Source of the DNA: an uncultured Rhodobiaceae bacterium
Lineage (GTDB): Bacteria > Pseudomonadota > Alphaproteobacteria > RS24
Length of the DNA: 64,000 nucleotides
Assembly (NCBI GenBank): GCA_937907245.1
Contig: CALCUM010000003.1
Location: forward strand, 977,792-1,041,791
Direction: 5' to 3'
Both the position numbers and the translations under genes were made by a program. Shown piece after piece: positions 53,985 to 62,341 of the stretch (positions are counted from its first letter, which is position 1; every line of letters starts with the position of its first letter). The notes beneath the pieces were generated by a model, which worked only from the letters and a program-made list of their open reading frames with translations, had not been told where the DNA came from and made no database searches.

Positions 53985-54907
53985 CCGCCCGTTCCCATTC
54001 GGGTGAGCGAAAATAATTCATCTGGTTGATTGACTAGGTCTAGCAGCAATTTAACCCCGACCCCTAAAACGATGAGCGCCAGAAGCGCGCGCAATTGTTC
54101 GCCGCGCAGGCGCAGGCCGACGCGCGCGCCAAGTTGGGCACCAATCACACCGCCAATCATCAGCAAGGCGGCCAGCACAATATCAACGGTTTGGTTTTCG
54201 ACCGCGTGGAAAATAGTTACCGAGGCGGTGACAAAAATAATTTGAAACAGCGACGTGCCAATCACCACATTGGTTGGCATGCGCAAAATATAAATCATCG
54301 CCGGCACCATAATAAAGCCGCCGCCCACGCCCATAATGGCGGATAATGTGCCAACGAAATAGCCGATGACGATGGGCGGGATAACGCTGATATAAAGTTT
54401 GGAACGGCGAAACCGCATCCGAAAAGGCAGCCGCAAAATCCAGCTATGTTGGCCGGGTCGGCGCGCCTGCACGGGGCGCCCACGGCGGGCCGCAATAATT
54501 ACCTGAATGCTTTCGCGCAACATCAAAGCGCCAATGACGCCAAGAAAAACGACATAAGAAAGCGAGATGAGCAAATCGACTTGCCCCATAGCGCGCAATA
54601 GTTTGAACAATTGCACACCGCTATAAGAGCCCGCCAAACCGCCCGACATGAGAATAAGCCCCATGGGAATATCAATCGCGCGGCGTTGCCAATAAGCCAG
54701 CCCGCCCGACACAGAAGAAGCAACAATTTGATTGGCCTCCGAGGCCACGGCCACGGCAGGCGGCACGCCGATAAAAATCAATAAAGGCGTCATCAAAAAC
54801 CCGCCGCCGACGCCAAACATGCCCGACATAAAACCCACCAAGCCGCCCATGCCAATCAGGGTCATGACATTGGCGCTCATTTCAGCGATGGGGAGATAAA
54901 TTAGCAT
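53981..54907 (-). CDS. TauE/SafE family sulfite/organosulfonate exporter-like protein
   Basis: A 308-residue membrane protein with two repeated halves, each with the GxGGGF glycine motif (GFMSGMFGVGGGFLMTPLL; GTLSAIMGVGGGFIMVPAM). TauE/SafE proteins move sulfite, sulfoacetate and related anions. ATG 54907 is used; a GTG at 54922 is in frame but lacks a ribosome site. It leads the TauE-TIGR02186-CcdA-DUF3429 operon. Confidence 0.9.
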   Translation of the reverse strand: MLIYLPIAEMSANVMTLIGMGGLVGFMSGMFGVGGGFLMTPLLIFIGVPPAVAVASEANQIVASSVSGGLAYWQRRAIDIPMGLILMSGGLAGSYSGVQLFKLLRAMGQVDLLISLSYVVFLGVIGALMLRESIQVIIAARRGRPVQARRPGQHSWILRLPFRMRFRRSKLYISVIPPIVIGYFVGTLSAIMGVGGGFIMVPAMIYILRMPTNVVIGTSLFQIIFVTASVTIFHAVENQTVDIVLAALLMIGGVIGAQLGARVGLRLRGEQLRALLALIVLGVGVKLLLDLVNQPDELFSLTRMGTGG

Positions 54908-55119
54908 GATGATGGGCCACACAGAGGAGGCGCAGGTTCCTCGAAAAACTTCTGTAGAATAGACATGCTGACTAGCACAAAAATATACCTTTGCCTAGGA
55001 AGGGCCAAGGGCAGGGAAAGGCAGAGAAACTCAGAGAAACAAAGAAAAAGCCACCTCGTGCGGCTTGCCTTTTTGAGGCCGTGGTGCATATTCGCTGCAG
55101 AAAAATGTTTGGAGCCATT

Positions 55120-56019
55120 ATGCAAAGATTTGAGTATCGCGTGCCGCAAGGCAAAATATCCGTATGTCAGTGGACCCAAGCGCAAGATGGCGCCAATAAG
55201 CCTGTCTTGCACTGGGCGCATGCCAATGGGTTTAACGGGCAAACCTATGCGCCGCTGCTGGAGCCTTTGCAAGATAAGTTCAATATTTATGCTTGGGACG
55301 CGCGCGGCCATGGCCGTTCCAAGTTGCCAGCCGAGCCTAAGGCGATGACAGGTTGGGATATTTACGCCGATGATTTGGAATACCTTATCTCTCATTTGGC
55401 CGAGCAGGCGGGCGAAAAAATATGGCTGGGCGGACACTCGATGGGCGGCTGCACCTCTATTTTGCTGGCCGCCAAACGACCCGACCTTGTCGCTGGTTTG
55501 ATTTTGGCCGACCCGGTCGTTACCCCGAATATCAATTTCGCCATGCAGCTGATGATGCGCTTGATAGGTAAAATCGCGCCCAACTCGGGTTTGGCTTTGG
55601 CTGAAATGGCCGCCAAACGCAAAGCCGACTGGCCGAGCTTGGAGGTCATCCAAAAAGCCTATACGGGCCGCGGAGCTTTTACGACTTGGGCGGATGGTTT
55701 TCTCGAGGCCTATTTGCGCGGCGGCTTGTTGCCCAAAAGCGAGCGGGAGGAAGATGGCGTAACGCTAGCCTGCGCGCCGCTATGGGAAGCCGCTAATTTT
55801 AAAGGGCCGCAAGTAAATGTAGGAAAATCGATTGCGCGTTTGAGTGTGCCGGTAACGTTGCTGACGGCAGAGCGCGGCTCGACTACCTATTTGCACAAAC
55901 CTTTTGAAGCTTTATCGGTCGATAAAAAAATCGAGACCGTGCCGGGCACCACGCATTTTTTGCCGATGGAATTGCCCGACCTCGTGCGGGCTGAAATTTG
56001 TATCCGCGCGGGCGTCTAA
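55120..56019 (+). CDS. Alpha/beta hydrolase
   Basis: A 299-residue hydrolase. HANGFNGQTYAPLL gives the oxyanion region, GGHSMGGCTS the nucleophile and a C-terminal GTTHFLPME the catalytic His. GGAG five bases before ATG 55120 supports this start over an in-frame ATG at 54991. It is divergent from the tauE operon. The substrate is unknown. Confidence 0.9.
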   Translation: MQRFEYRVPQGKISVCQWTQAQDGANKPVLHWAHANGFNGQTYAPLLEPLQDKFNIYAWDARGHGRSKLPAEPKAMTGWDIYADDLEYLISHLAEQAGEKIWLGGHSMGGCTSILLAAKRPDLVAGLILADPVVTPNINFAMQLMMRLIGKIAPNSGLALAEMAAKRKADWPSLEVIQKAYTGRGAFTTWADGFLEAYLRGGLLPKSEREEDGVTLACAPLWEAANFKGPQVNVGKSIARLSVPVTLLTAERGSTTYLHKPFEALSVDKKIETVPGTTHFLPMELPDLVRAEICIRAGV

Positions 56020-56030
56020 GCTAGCGGTGC

Positions 56031-56978
56031 TCAAGTTAGCGCTACCATACGCGCTTCAATAGACTTGCGCATATCCTCGGGCCAAGCTTCGGCGCGACGG
56101 GTGGTGAGGTTAAAATTAACCACGCGCAAGCGCCCCAAAGCGGATAGCGCTCCCGTCTCGGCATTGAACAGGCGATGCTCCACCAGAACGGTTTTTTCAT
56201 CTATCTCTCGAATAGTCGAGTAAGTCTCAAGGATATCGCCCTCTCGCACTTCGCCGAGATAAGACACGCAGATTTCTCCAACCACAGACCCGCGCCCTTG
56301 TTGTACGCCGTCGAGCAAATCATGGCCCATGGCAAGCCACATATGCGGGGCTGCTTCGGTAAAGCGGCGGATGTAGAACATAGTGTTCATATGGCCGAAT
56401 TGATCGCATTCCCAACTGTTGACGCCCGCCCCGCCGCAGCGCACGAAGCCTGACGCTTGCGTGTCTTCTCGTGTAATGTCTTGCACGCGGCCATTGCTTT
56501 GTAAAAACTTGGGGGCACTAAAATCAGGCTGCTTTATCTGATACATGCGCGCCGCCGCAAGCGTTGCCTCGCTCCAGGGCACAAGGCGACGGGCGGCTGT
56601 GTCGAAATGGCCAATCAGAGTTTTAAACGTACACAATAAATTGGTGTCCCCATCGCGAAACTCTTGATGGATAGTCATGGTTTTTTCACCAATCTCAATC
56701 GGCGCACTGCGCCCCACCAATGTGCCGCCCGAGGGCACCTCGCGATGAAAGCGCACATGTTCTTCGAGCGCTACGGTGCCAAGGTTTTGCGCGCGCATTT
56801 GACTTGGGCTCATGGCCAAAGCGTTACGGGTAAAAAACGCTTGGTCGGAGGAGCGACCAAAATAAAACGACACATTTAAGTGTCCCATCAAATCGCATTC
56901 CCAACTTTGGGCGACGCCTTGATAACCAGGGATCAACCCATCGAGAAAGGCTTGTGGGTCGTTGGAATGTTTGGACAT
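56031..56978 (-). CDS. Double-hotdog acyl-CoA thioesterase
   Basis: A 315-residue protein made of two hotdog domains, each with a similar motif (WECDLMGHLNVSFYFGRSSDQAFF at about 22 and WECDQFGHMNTMFYIRRFTEAAP at about 188). Asp/His in DxxGHxN fit the thioesterase active site in both halves. It would hydrolyse acyl-CoA esters. Convergent with the hydrolase gene. Confidence 0.85.
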   Translation of the reverse strand: MSKHSNDPQAFLDGLIPGYQGVAQSWECDLMGHLNVSFYFGRSSDQAFFTRNALAMSPSQMRAQNLGTVALEEHVRFHREVPSGGTLVGRSAPIEIGEKTMTIHQEFRDGDTNLLCTFKTLIGHFDTAARRLVPWSEATLAAARMYQIKQPDFSAPKFLQSNGRVQDITREDTQASGFVRCGGAGVNSWECDQFGHMNTMFYIRRFTEAAPHMWLAMGHDLLDGVQQGRGSVVGEICVSYLGEVREGDILETYSTIREIDEKTVLVEHRLFNAETGALSALGRLRVVNFNLTTRRAEAWPEDMRKSIEARMVALT

Positions 56979-57085
56979 TTAACTCTCGCTTGTTTGGCCT
57001 GGCGAAGGCTCCAGAGGGAGCGCTCCTTTTGGAGGCGCCAGCATGCCCAAAATGAACCGGCCACTCAAGCGTGTATTTGGCGAGC

Positions 57086-57131
57086 GGGAGAGGAAGGGAG
57101 AGAGGAAGGGAGAGAGGAAGGGAGAGAGAGA
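57086..57131. repeat. 46-base homopurine tract with 12-bp period
   Basis: A continuous purine run built from about three and a half units of GGGAGAGAGGAA. It starts 107 bases upstream of the thioesterase start and ends four bases past the MsrB stop codon. Mirror symmetry favours triplex (H-DNA) folding. Confidence 0.95.
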
Positions 57132-57135
57132 CGTT

Positions 57136-57735
57136 TTAATAGCCTGCTTTTTTGAAAGCCGGCACAAATTTGCCGTAGCCCTGCGCCTTCATGTCTGCCA
57201 GAGGCACAAAACGCAGCGCGGCCGAATTAATGCAATAGCGCAAACCGGTTGGGGCGGGGCCATCTTCAAATACATGTCCCAAGTGACTATCGCCTAGTTT
57301 CGAGCGCAATTCCGTGCGCCGGAAAATAATTTTCCAATCGTCTTTTTCTACCAATGTTTCTTTGCTTAAGGGGCGCGTGAAACTCGGCCAACCGGTGCCG
57401 CTGTCATATTTATCCAGCGACGAGAACAAAGGTTCGCCAGAAACAATGTCGACATAAATGCCAGGCTTTTTTTCGTTCCAATATCGATTGCGATACGGCG
57501 GCTCGGTTTTGTCGTCTTGCGTTACCGCATATTGCATCGGCGAGAGCGATTGCTTTAGTTCTTTGTCGGACGGCTTGGTGAAAGAATTGGGAGTGTAGGT
57601 TTGCGCCGCGGCGCCAAAGAAACTAAAGCCCAAGAGAACGCTGGCAAGGAGGACGACCAAAAGGCTATCTTCCATGCGAGCGGGGGAGGTTCGCTTGGAG
57701 GGAGGGTTCTGAATTGTATTTTTTATCTTTTCCAT
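57136..57735 (-). CDS. msrB: Exported peptide-methionine (R)-S-oxide reductase
   Basis: A 199-residue MsrB. An N-terminal hydrophobic segment ([21 protein letters not shown]) predicts export or membrane anchoring. [48 protein letters not shown] give the fold and the catalytic Cys (RYCINS). The zinc-binding CxxC pairs of many MsrBs are replaced (VSGE, EDGP), so it is a zinc-free form. ATG 57675 would leave a shorter but still plausible export signal. It would repair oxidised methionine in the envelope, needing CcdA-type electrons. Confidence 0.9.
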   Translation of the reverse strand: MEKIKNTIQNPPSKRTSPARMEDSLLVVLLASVLLGFSFFGAAAQTYTPNSFTKPSDKELKQSLSPMQYAVTQDDKTEPPYRNRYWNEKKPGIYVDIVSGEPLFSSLDKYDSGTGWPSFTRPLSKETLVEKDDWKIIFRRTELRSKLGDSHLGHVFEDGPAPTGLRYCINSAALRFVPLADMKAQGYGKFVPAFKKAGY

Positions 57736-58091
57736 AATCCCAATCTAATCACCAAATATGGCGGCACCATGGCAGGGGCGTGGCAAGAGTGTGATATTTT
57801 TTGAGCCGCTAAAGGGGGTAAGTAAAGATGGGGCCCCGAAAAGAGGCCCCATCTTCTATCGGGCTTTTCCAGCCTCTTATATAAAGTGCCGCTTGTTATT
57901 TTTATTCTTCTATCTTCTTCTTATTATGTCGCGACAATTTCAATATGGGCTCAAAGTCCTAAGTTTTCGTGAACGCCTAATCTTTTTTGAAATTTTTGGG
58001 CGATAGATTATTCCATTGAAATTTTCTTGTTGTTGGCGCAATATCCGGCCAGTTTTACAGAATAACCAATTTGCAAGAATGGGAGCATATT
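57736..58091. other. 356-base divergent intergenic region with an 11-bp hairpin
   Basis: Between msrB (-) and the thiolase gene (+). It contains a strong hairpin: AAGATGGGGCC (57825-57835) pairs with GGCCCCATCTT (57845-57855), not followed by a U-run on either strand. No supported coding frame is seen. Confidence 0.7.
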
Positions 58092-59276
58092 ATGAGAGAA
58101 GCTGTAATCGTTTCAAGCGCACGCACGGGCCTAGCTAAGTCGGGTCGTGGTGGATTTAACATGACACACGGCGCCGCTATGGGTGGCCACGCCATTCAGC
58201 ACGCCATCGAGCGCGCCGGCATTGATGCAGGCGAAGTAGAAGACGTAATCATGGGCTGCGGCACGCCAGAAGGCGCGACCGGCCAAAACGTGGGTCGTCT
58301 TGCGGCTCTTTGGGCCGGTTGCCCGGTCACCACTTCGGGTGTGACGGTTAACCGTTTCTGCTCGTCGGGTCTGCAAACCATCGCTATGGCCGCTGGCCGT
58401 GTGCAAAACGAAAATGTTCCCGTGGCCATTGGTGCCGGCGTGGAAAGCATTTCGATGGTTCAAATGCAAGGCGCGAACTACAATAACATCACCGAAGAAA
58501 AACTGATGGGCACTTACCCAGCTCTTTGGATGCCGATGATTGAAACAGCCGACATCGTTGCTGAGCGTTATAATGTATCGCGCGAAGCCCAAGACGAATA
58601 TTCGCTGCAAAGCCAGCAGCGCATGGCAGCGGCTCAAGAAGCTGGCCTTTTTGCAGACGAAATCGTACCGATGCAAACTAAAATGAAGCAGGTCAACAAA
58701 GAGACTGGCGAAGAAAGCATCGTCGATTACACCGTCGATCGCGATGAGTGCAATCGTCCAACCACGACACTGGAAAGCCTTGCAGGGCTAAACCCGGTGC
58801 GTGGCGAAGGCCAATTCATTACAGCCGGTAACGCTTCGCAACTTTCCGATGGTGCCGCCGCTGTTGTGGTTATGGAAGGCAAAGAAGCTGAGCGTCGTGG
58901 CCTAGAGCCATTGGGTGCCTTTAAAGGCTATGCGGTTGCTGGTTGTGAGCCAGATGAAATGGGCATTGGTCCTGTTTTTGCTGTGCCTCGTTTGCTGGAA
59001 CGGGCGGGTCTTAAAGTTGACGATATTGATTTGTGGGAGCTCAATGAAGCTTTCGCCAGCCAAGCGCTTTATTGCCGCGATACGCTGGGTATCGACAATG
59101 AAAAATATAACGTCAATGGCGGCTCCATCGCTATCGGTCACCCATTTGGGATGACGGGTGCGCGTTTGGTCGGTCACGCCCTGATGGAAGGCAAGCGTCG
59201 CGGTGCGAAAAATGTCGTGGTTACCATGTGTATTGGTGGCGGCATGGGCGCAGCGGGTCTGTTCGAAGTTCTTTAA
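58092..59276 (+). CDS. Acetyl-CoA acyltransferase (thiolase)
   Basis: A 394-residue thiolase. Nucleophile Cys90 ([10 protein letters not shown]), His350 ([12 protein letters not shown]) and Cys380 ([11 protein letters not shown]) make the catalytic triad. It cleaves 3-ketoacyl-CoA or condenses two acetyl-CoA. The GGGAG before ATG 58092 decides the start. No beta-oxidation partner is adjacent, and it is monocistronic with its own terminator, so biosynthetic or degradative use is open. Confidence 0.94.
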   Translation: MREAVIVSSARTGLAKSGRGGFNMTHGAAMGGHAIQHAIERAGIDAGEVEDVIMGCGTPEGATGQNVGRLAALWAGCPVTTSGVTVNRFCSSGLQTIAMAAGRVQNENVPVAIGAGVESISMVQMQGANYNNITEEKLMGTYPALWMPMIETADIVAERYNVSREAQDEYSLQSQQRMAAAQEAGLFADEIVPMQTKMKQVNKETGEESIVDYTVDRDECNRPTTTLESLAGLNPVRGEGQFITAGNASQLSDGAAAVVVMEGKEAERRGLEPLGAFKGYAVAGCEPDEMGIGPVFAVPRLLERAGLKVDDIDLWELNEAFASQALYCRDTLGIDNEKYNVNGGSIAIGHPFGMTGARLVGHALMEGKRRGAKNVVVTMCIGGGMGAAGLFEVL

Positions 59277-59294
59277 GAACTCGACATTTATGAG

Positions 59295-59329
59295 AAAAGC
59301 CGCGAGCCTATAGCTCGCGGCTTTTTTTA
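59295..59329 (+). terminator. Intrinsic terminator after thiolase gene
   Basis: GCCGCGAGC and GCTCGCGGC form a nine-pair stem around CTATA, followed by a run of seven T. Confidence 0.95.
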
Positions 59330-59387
59330 TGGCTTTTACGATCAGCCCCATCTGGCTGTTTCGGGCTGATAGGAAAGGAATAAGGGT

Positions 59388-59699
59388 ATGAAACGAATCA
59401 TTGTGAGCCTGGCAGGGCTGGCCTTTGTGGCCAAATGTGTGGCGGCCTATAGCCAGGTTGGTTTTACCGGTTTTGACGCGGTTTTGGCGCAGCCTTGGGG
59501 CATGGTGACCCTATGGGATGTGTTTTTGGGCGGCATTTGCATGAGTGCGATTATTTTTACTTATGAGAAGAATTGGCGCATCGCCCTGCTTTGGGCGGTA
59601 CCGATTTTTGCGCTCGGCCATGTAGTAAGCGCCGCTTGGGTGGTGCTGCGGTTTTTGCCGCGTCACACACCGACGAAAAGCGAAACACCGTCCAACTAG
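59388..59699 (+). CDS. Small membrane protein of unknown function
   Basis: A 103-residue protein with three hydrophobic segments (about 4-20, 38-58, 66-88) and a short polar tail. A GGAAAGGAAT precedes the ATG. I do not recognise a family. It lies alone between the thiolase terminator and the nrdA upstream region. Confidence 0.65.
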   Translation: MKRIIVSLAGLAFVAKCVAAYSQVGFTGFDAVLAQPWGMVTLWDVFLGGICMSAIIFTYEKNWRIALLWAVPIFALGHVVSAAWVVLRFLPRHTPTKSETPSN

Positions 59700-59759
59700 G
59701 CCATCTATCCATCGTCGTTAGAGGCTCGGCGCGCAAGTGATTTGCCGAATATGTCACTC

Positions 59760-59768
59760 TGTGGATAA
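59760..59768 (-). promoter_or_regulatory. DnaA box upstream of nrdA
   Basis: TGTGGATAA, the reverse complement of the consensus TTATCCACA. It could tie ribonucleotide reductase expression to replication initiation. Confidence 0.75.
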
Positions 59769-59910
59769 GTTGGTGGATGTTCGCCGATGATTGGCCTCAT
59801 TGGAGATCGTTTTCCCATCGATTTAAGCGGCTGAAAAACAAAGATTTTTCGACAGATAGAAAAAAAATAAAAGATTAAGATAACTATGTGTTGACGTGCT
59901 GGGGCCAAAT

Positions 59911-59930
59911 AGACACTATATGTAGTGTCT
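59911..59930. promoter_or_regulatory. NrdR box in the nrdAB promoter
   Basis: AGACACTATATGTAGTGTCT: an eight-base perfect dyad whose core ACACTATATGTAGTGT (59913-59928) fits the NrdR consensus ACACWATATWTWGTGT at all but the tenth base (G for W). It overlaps the expected -10, 17-20 bases past TTGACG. Only one clear box is seen, whereas NrdR often uses two. Confidence 0.85.
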
Positions 59931-60062
59931 GTTGGCATTATCCGCTTGGCGATTTGGTTCACAAGAGTTTTCCAAAACCAAGCCGAAACTGTCAAAAGGT
60001 TAAACAACTCGTGATAGGCTGAGCTTATAGCCTCATCCACTATCCAAGGGAACGCTTGCGCG

Positions 60063-60225
60063 CGCCCAACGAGAGAGCTGTCTGTAAAGAGACGCATCTT
60101 TTGGGCGGGGCGACCTAAACAGACATTTGGGCGCTAAACCCTAGAGTTTAGCGTTTGAATGAAGAAATTCAAAGAATGGGGCTTATTTAGGTCTGGTTCT
60201 GAATCGGTTGCGATACTTTTTATCG
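60063..60225 (+). ncRNA. Candidate structured leader RNA of nrdA
   Basis: Stems, all perfect: CGCCCAA/TTGGGCG (60063-60069/60101-60107); P1 GACCTAAA/TTTAGGTC (60112-60119/60186-60193) enclosing P2 CGCTAAAC/GTTTAGCG (60132-60139/60146-60153) and P3 TTTGAAT/ATTCAAA (60154-60160/60167-60173), with an inner CATT/AATG (60124-60127/60175-60178); then CGATA/TATCG (60211-60215/60221-60225). P2 and P3 abut, giving a three-way junction. CTAAAC at 60115 and 60134 can exchange partners with GTTTAG at 60146 and TTTAG at 60186. I do not match it to a riboswitch class I know. Confidence 0.6.
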
Positions 60226-60249
60226 TGGGCATAAATCGAGAGAGAAAAT

Positions 60250-62244
60250 ATGTTTAGAGATACACCAATGGGCGATACTGCAGATGCAAATGGGGTCAAA
60301 GACCTAGCAAAGGACGAGCCAAATAAAATGGAACAAGAAGCCCTAAAAAATGAGGCGGCCAAGGCCGTAACCGCTCGTCGCGCAGAAGGTGGCAACGCCA
60401 ATGAGCCGCAGCTCGATTTTGATCGCCAAGACCAGGCGGTACAATATGTATCTCGCCCGCGTGTAAAAACCGACCCGTCGCGCGATGCGCTGCTGACAGG
60501 TTTTGGGAAAGCTACGCTGACCGATCGCTATTTAATGCCCGGCGAAACCTTTCAAGATCTCTTTGCCCGTGTGGCCTCTTATTACGGCGATGATGAAGCG
60601 CATGCCCAGCGTCTTTATGATTACATCTCCAAACTTTGGTTTATGCCCTCGACGCCTGTGCTTTCCAATGGCGGCACCGAGCGCGGCTTGCCGATTTCAT
60701 GCTTCCTCAACGAAGCCAATGATAGCCTCGGCGATATTGTCAACTTGTGGAACGAAAATGTCTGGCTCGCTTCGCGCGGCGGTGGCATTGGTTCTTACTG
60801 GGGCAATTTGCGCTCCATCGGCGAAAAAGTCGGCCAAAATGGTAAAACATCCGGCATCGTGCCTTTCATTCGCGTGATGGACAGCCTGACTTTGGCTATT
60901 TCGCAAGGCTCGCTCCGTCGCGGGTCGGCTGCGGTTTATCTGCCGATTGACCATCCGGAAATTGAAGAATTTATTGAAATTCGTCGCCCAACTGGTGGTG
61001 ATCCGAACCGCAAAGCGCTGAATTTGCATCATGGTATTCTGATCTCGGATGCGTTTATGCGCGCTGTAGAAAAAGATGAAGAATGGGCTTTGCGCAGTCC
61101 CAAAGACGGCTCTGTGCAAGCCACTTTGCAGGCGCGCGACTTGTGGATTCGTATGCTGACAGCGCGCATTGAAACGGGCGAGCCATATATGATTTTCAAG
61201 GACACGGTGAACAACCTGCGTCCTGAGCAACAAAAACTGCTCAACCTAGAAATTAAAACCTCGAACCTATGCGCCGAGATTACCTTGCCGACAGGGCGCG
61301 ACCATTTGGGCAACGACCGCACCGCGGTTTGCTGCTTGTCGTCTTTGAACGCAGAAAATTTCAACGAATGGAATAAAGAAGAACAGTTTATTCCAGACGT
61401 GATGCGGTTCCTCGACAATGTGTTGGAAGACTTCATCCAGCGCGCGCCTGACGACATGGCCAAAGCCAAATACGCGGCCCAACGCGAGCGTTCGGTTGGC
61501 CTGGGCGTCATGGGCTTCCACTCCTTCTTGCAGGCCAATATGGTTCCATGGGAAAGCGTGATGGCGAAAGTGTGGAACAAACGTATCTTCACGCACATTA
61601 AAGAAGCTGCCGATAAGGCTTCGGTAGATTTGGCCAATGAGCGCGGCCCATGCTTGGATGCAGCCGAATGCGGCATCAACGAGCGCTTTTCGAATAAAAC
61701 AGCGATTGCGCCAACCGCCTCCATCTCCATTATTTGCGGTGGCACCAGCCCGGGCATTGAGCCGATTGCGGCCAATAGCTTTACGCATAAAACCCTGTCG
61801 GGCTCGTTCAATGTTCGCAACCGCCATTTGGATAAATTGCTCAGTGAAAAAGGCCAGAACAATGATGACATTTGGTCGTCGATTGTGACGTCTGGCGGCT
61901 CGGTGCAGCATCTCGATTTCTTGACGGATGATGAGAGGTCAGTATTTAAAACCGCCTTTGAAATGGACCAGCGTTGGCTCATTGATTTGGCGGGCGATCG
62001 CGCGCAATTGATTGACCAAGCGCAGTCGTTGAATGTTTTCTTGCCGGCCAATATCCACAAAAAAGATTTGCACCAAGTGCATTATCAGGCGTGGAAAAAA
62101 GGTGTTAAAAGCCTGTATTACTGCCGTTCTTTGTCTATTCAGCGAGCTGAAAAAGAAGGCGGTAGTGACACCAAGGCGATGGAAGATGCCATGGTTAAAG
62201 TGGCTGAAGAAAATGAAATGGACGAGTGCCTAGCCTGCCAATAG
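60250..62244 (+). CDS. nrdA: Class Ia ribonucleoside-diphosphate reductase, alpha subunit
   Basis: A 664-residue R1 without an N-terminal ATP-cone: the first about 65 residues are polar and low in structure. Active-site Cys341 (NLCAEI, with Asn339 and Glu343), redox partners Cys151 (LPISCF) and Cys361/362, radical-transfer Tyr623-Tyr624, and C-terminal Cys660/Cys663 (CLACQ) are all in place. With NrdB it reduces NDPs to dNDPs. Missing the cone means dATP inhibition must act otherwise or be absent. It is controlled by an NrdR box and possibly a structured leader. Confidence 0.95.
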   Translation: MFRDTPMGDTADANGVKDLAKDEPNKMEQEALKNEAAKAVTARRAEGGNANEPQLDFDRQDQAVQYVSRPRVKTDPSRDALLTGFGKATLTDRYLMPGETFQDLFARVASYYGDDEAHAQRLYDYISKLWFMPSTPVLSNGGTERGLPISCFLNEANDSLGDIVNLWNENVWLASRGGGIGSYWGNLRSIGEKVGQNGKTSGIVPFIRVMDSLTLAISQGSLRRGSAAVYLPIDHPEIEEFIEIRRPTGGDPNRKALNLHHGILISDAFMRAVEKDEEWALRSPKDGSVQATLQARDLWIRMLTARIETGEPYMIFKDTVNNLRPEQQKLLNLEIKTSNLCAEITLPTGRDHLGNDRTAVCCLSSLNAENFNEWNKEEQFIPDVMRFLDNVLEDFIQRAPDDMAKAKYAAQRERSVGLGVMGFHSFLQANMVPWESVMAKVWNKRIFTHIKEAADKASVDLANERGPCLDAAECGINERFSNKTAIAPTASISIICGGTSPGIEPIAANSFTHKTLSGSFNVRNRHLDKLLSEKGQNNDDIWSSIVTSGGSVQHLDFLTDDERSVFKTAFEMDQRWLIDLAGDRAQLIDQAQSLNVFLPANIHKKDLHQVHYQAWKKGVKSLYYCRSLSIQRAEKEGGSDTKAMEDAMVKVAEENEMDECLACQ

Positions 62245-62341
62245 GGCGAGCTGGTCGCGGGGTCGATTTGATCTAAATAAGGGATAGGGCGCATGCGGCG
62301 TTCTTGTCTGAAAACGTAATTTGAAAATAAAGGGTACTCTT

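Larger units (their letters stand above)
59700..60249. other. 550-base upstream region and leader of nrdA
   Basis: No coding frame is supported. It holds a DnaA box (59760), a candidate -35 TTGACG (59891), an NrdR box (59913) overlapping the probable -10, and about 320 bases of leader with several strong stems, including a three-way junction at 60112-60193. Confidence 0.8.

Noticed and set aside
57758..58006. 82-residue frame in the msrB-thiolase gap
   Set aside because: It runs through the strong hairpin, has no ribosome site and no recognisable features.
60063..60225. Cobalamin riboswitch in the nrdA leader
   Set aside because: No B12 box and the three-way-junction layout does not fit that class; the enzyme is class Ia.
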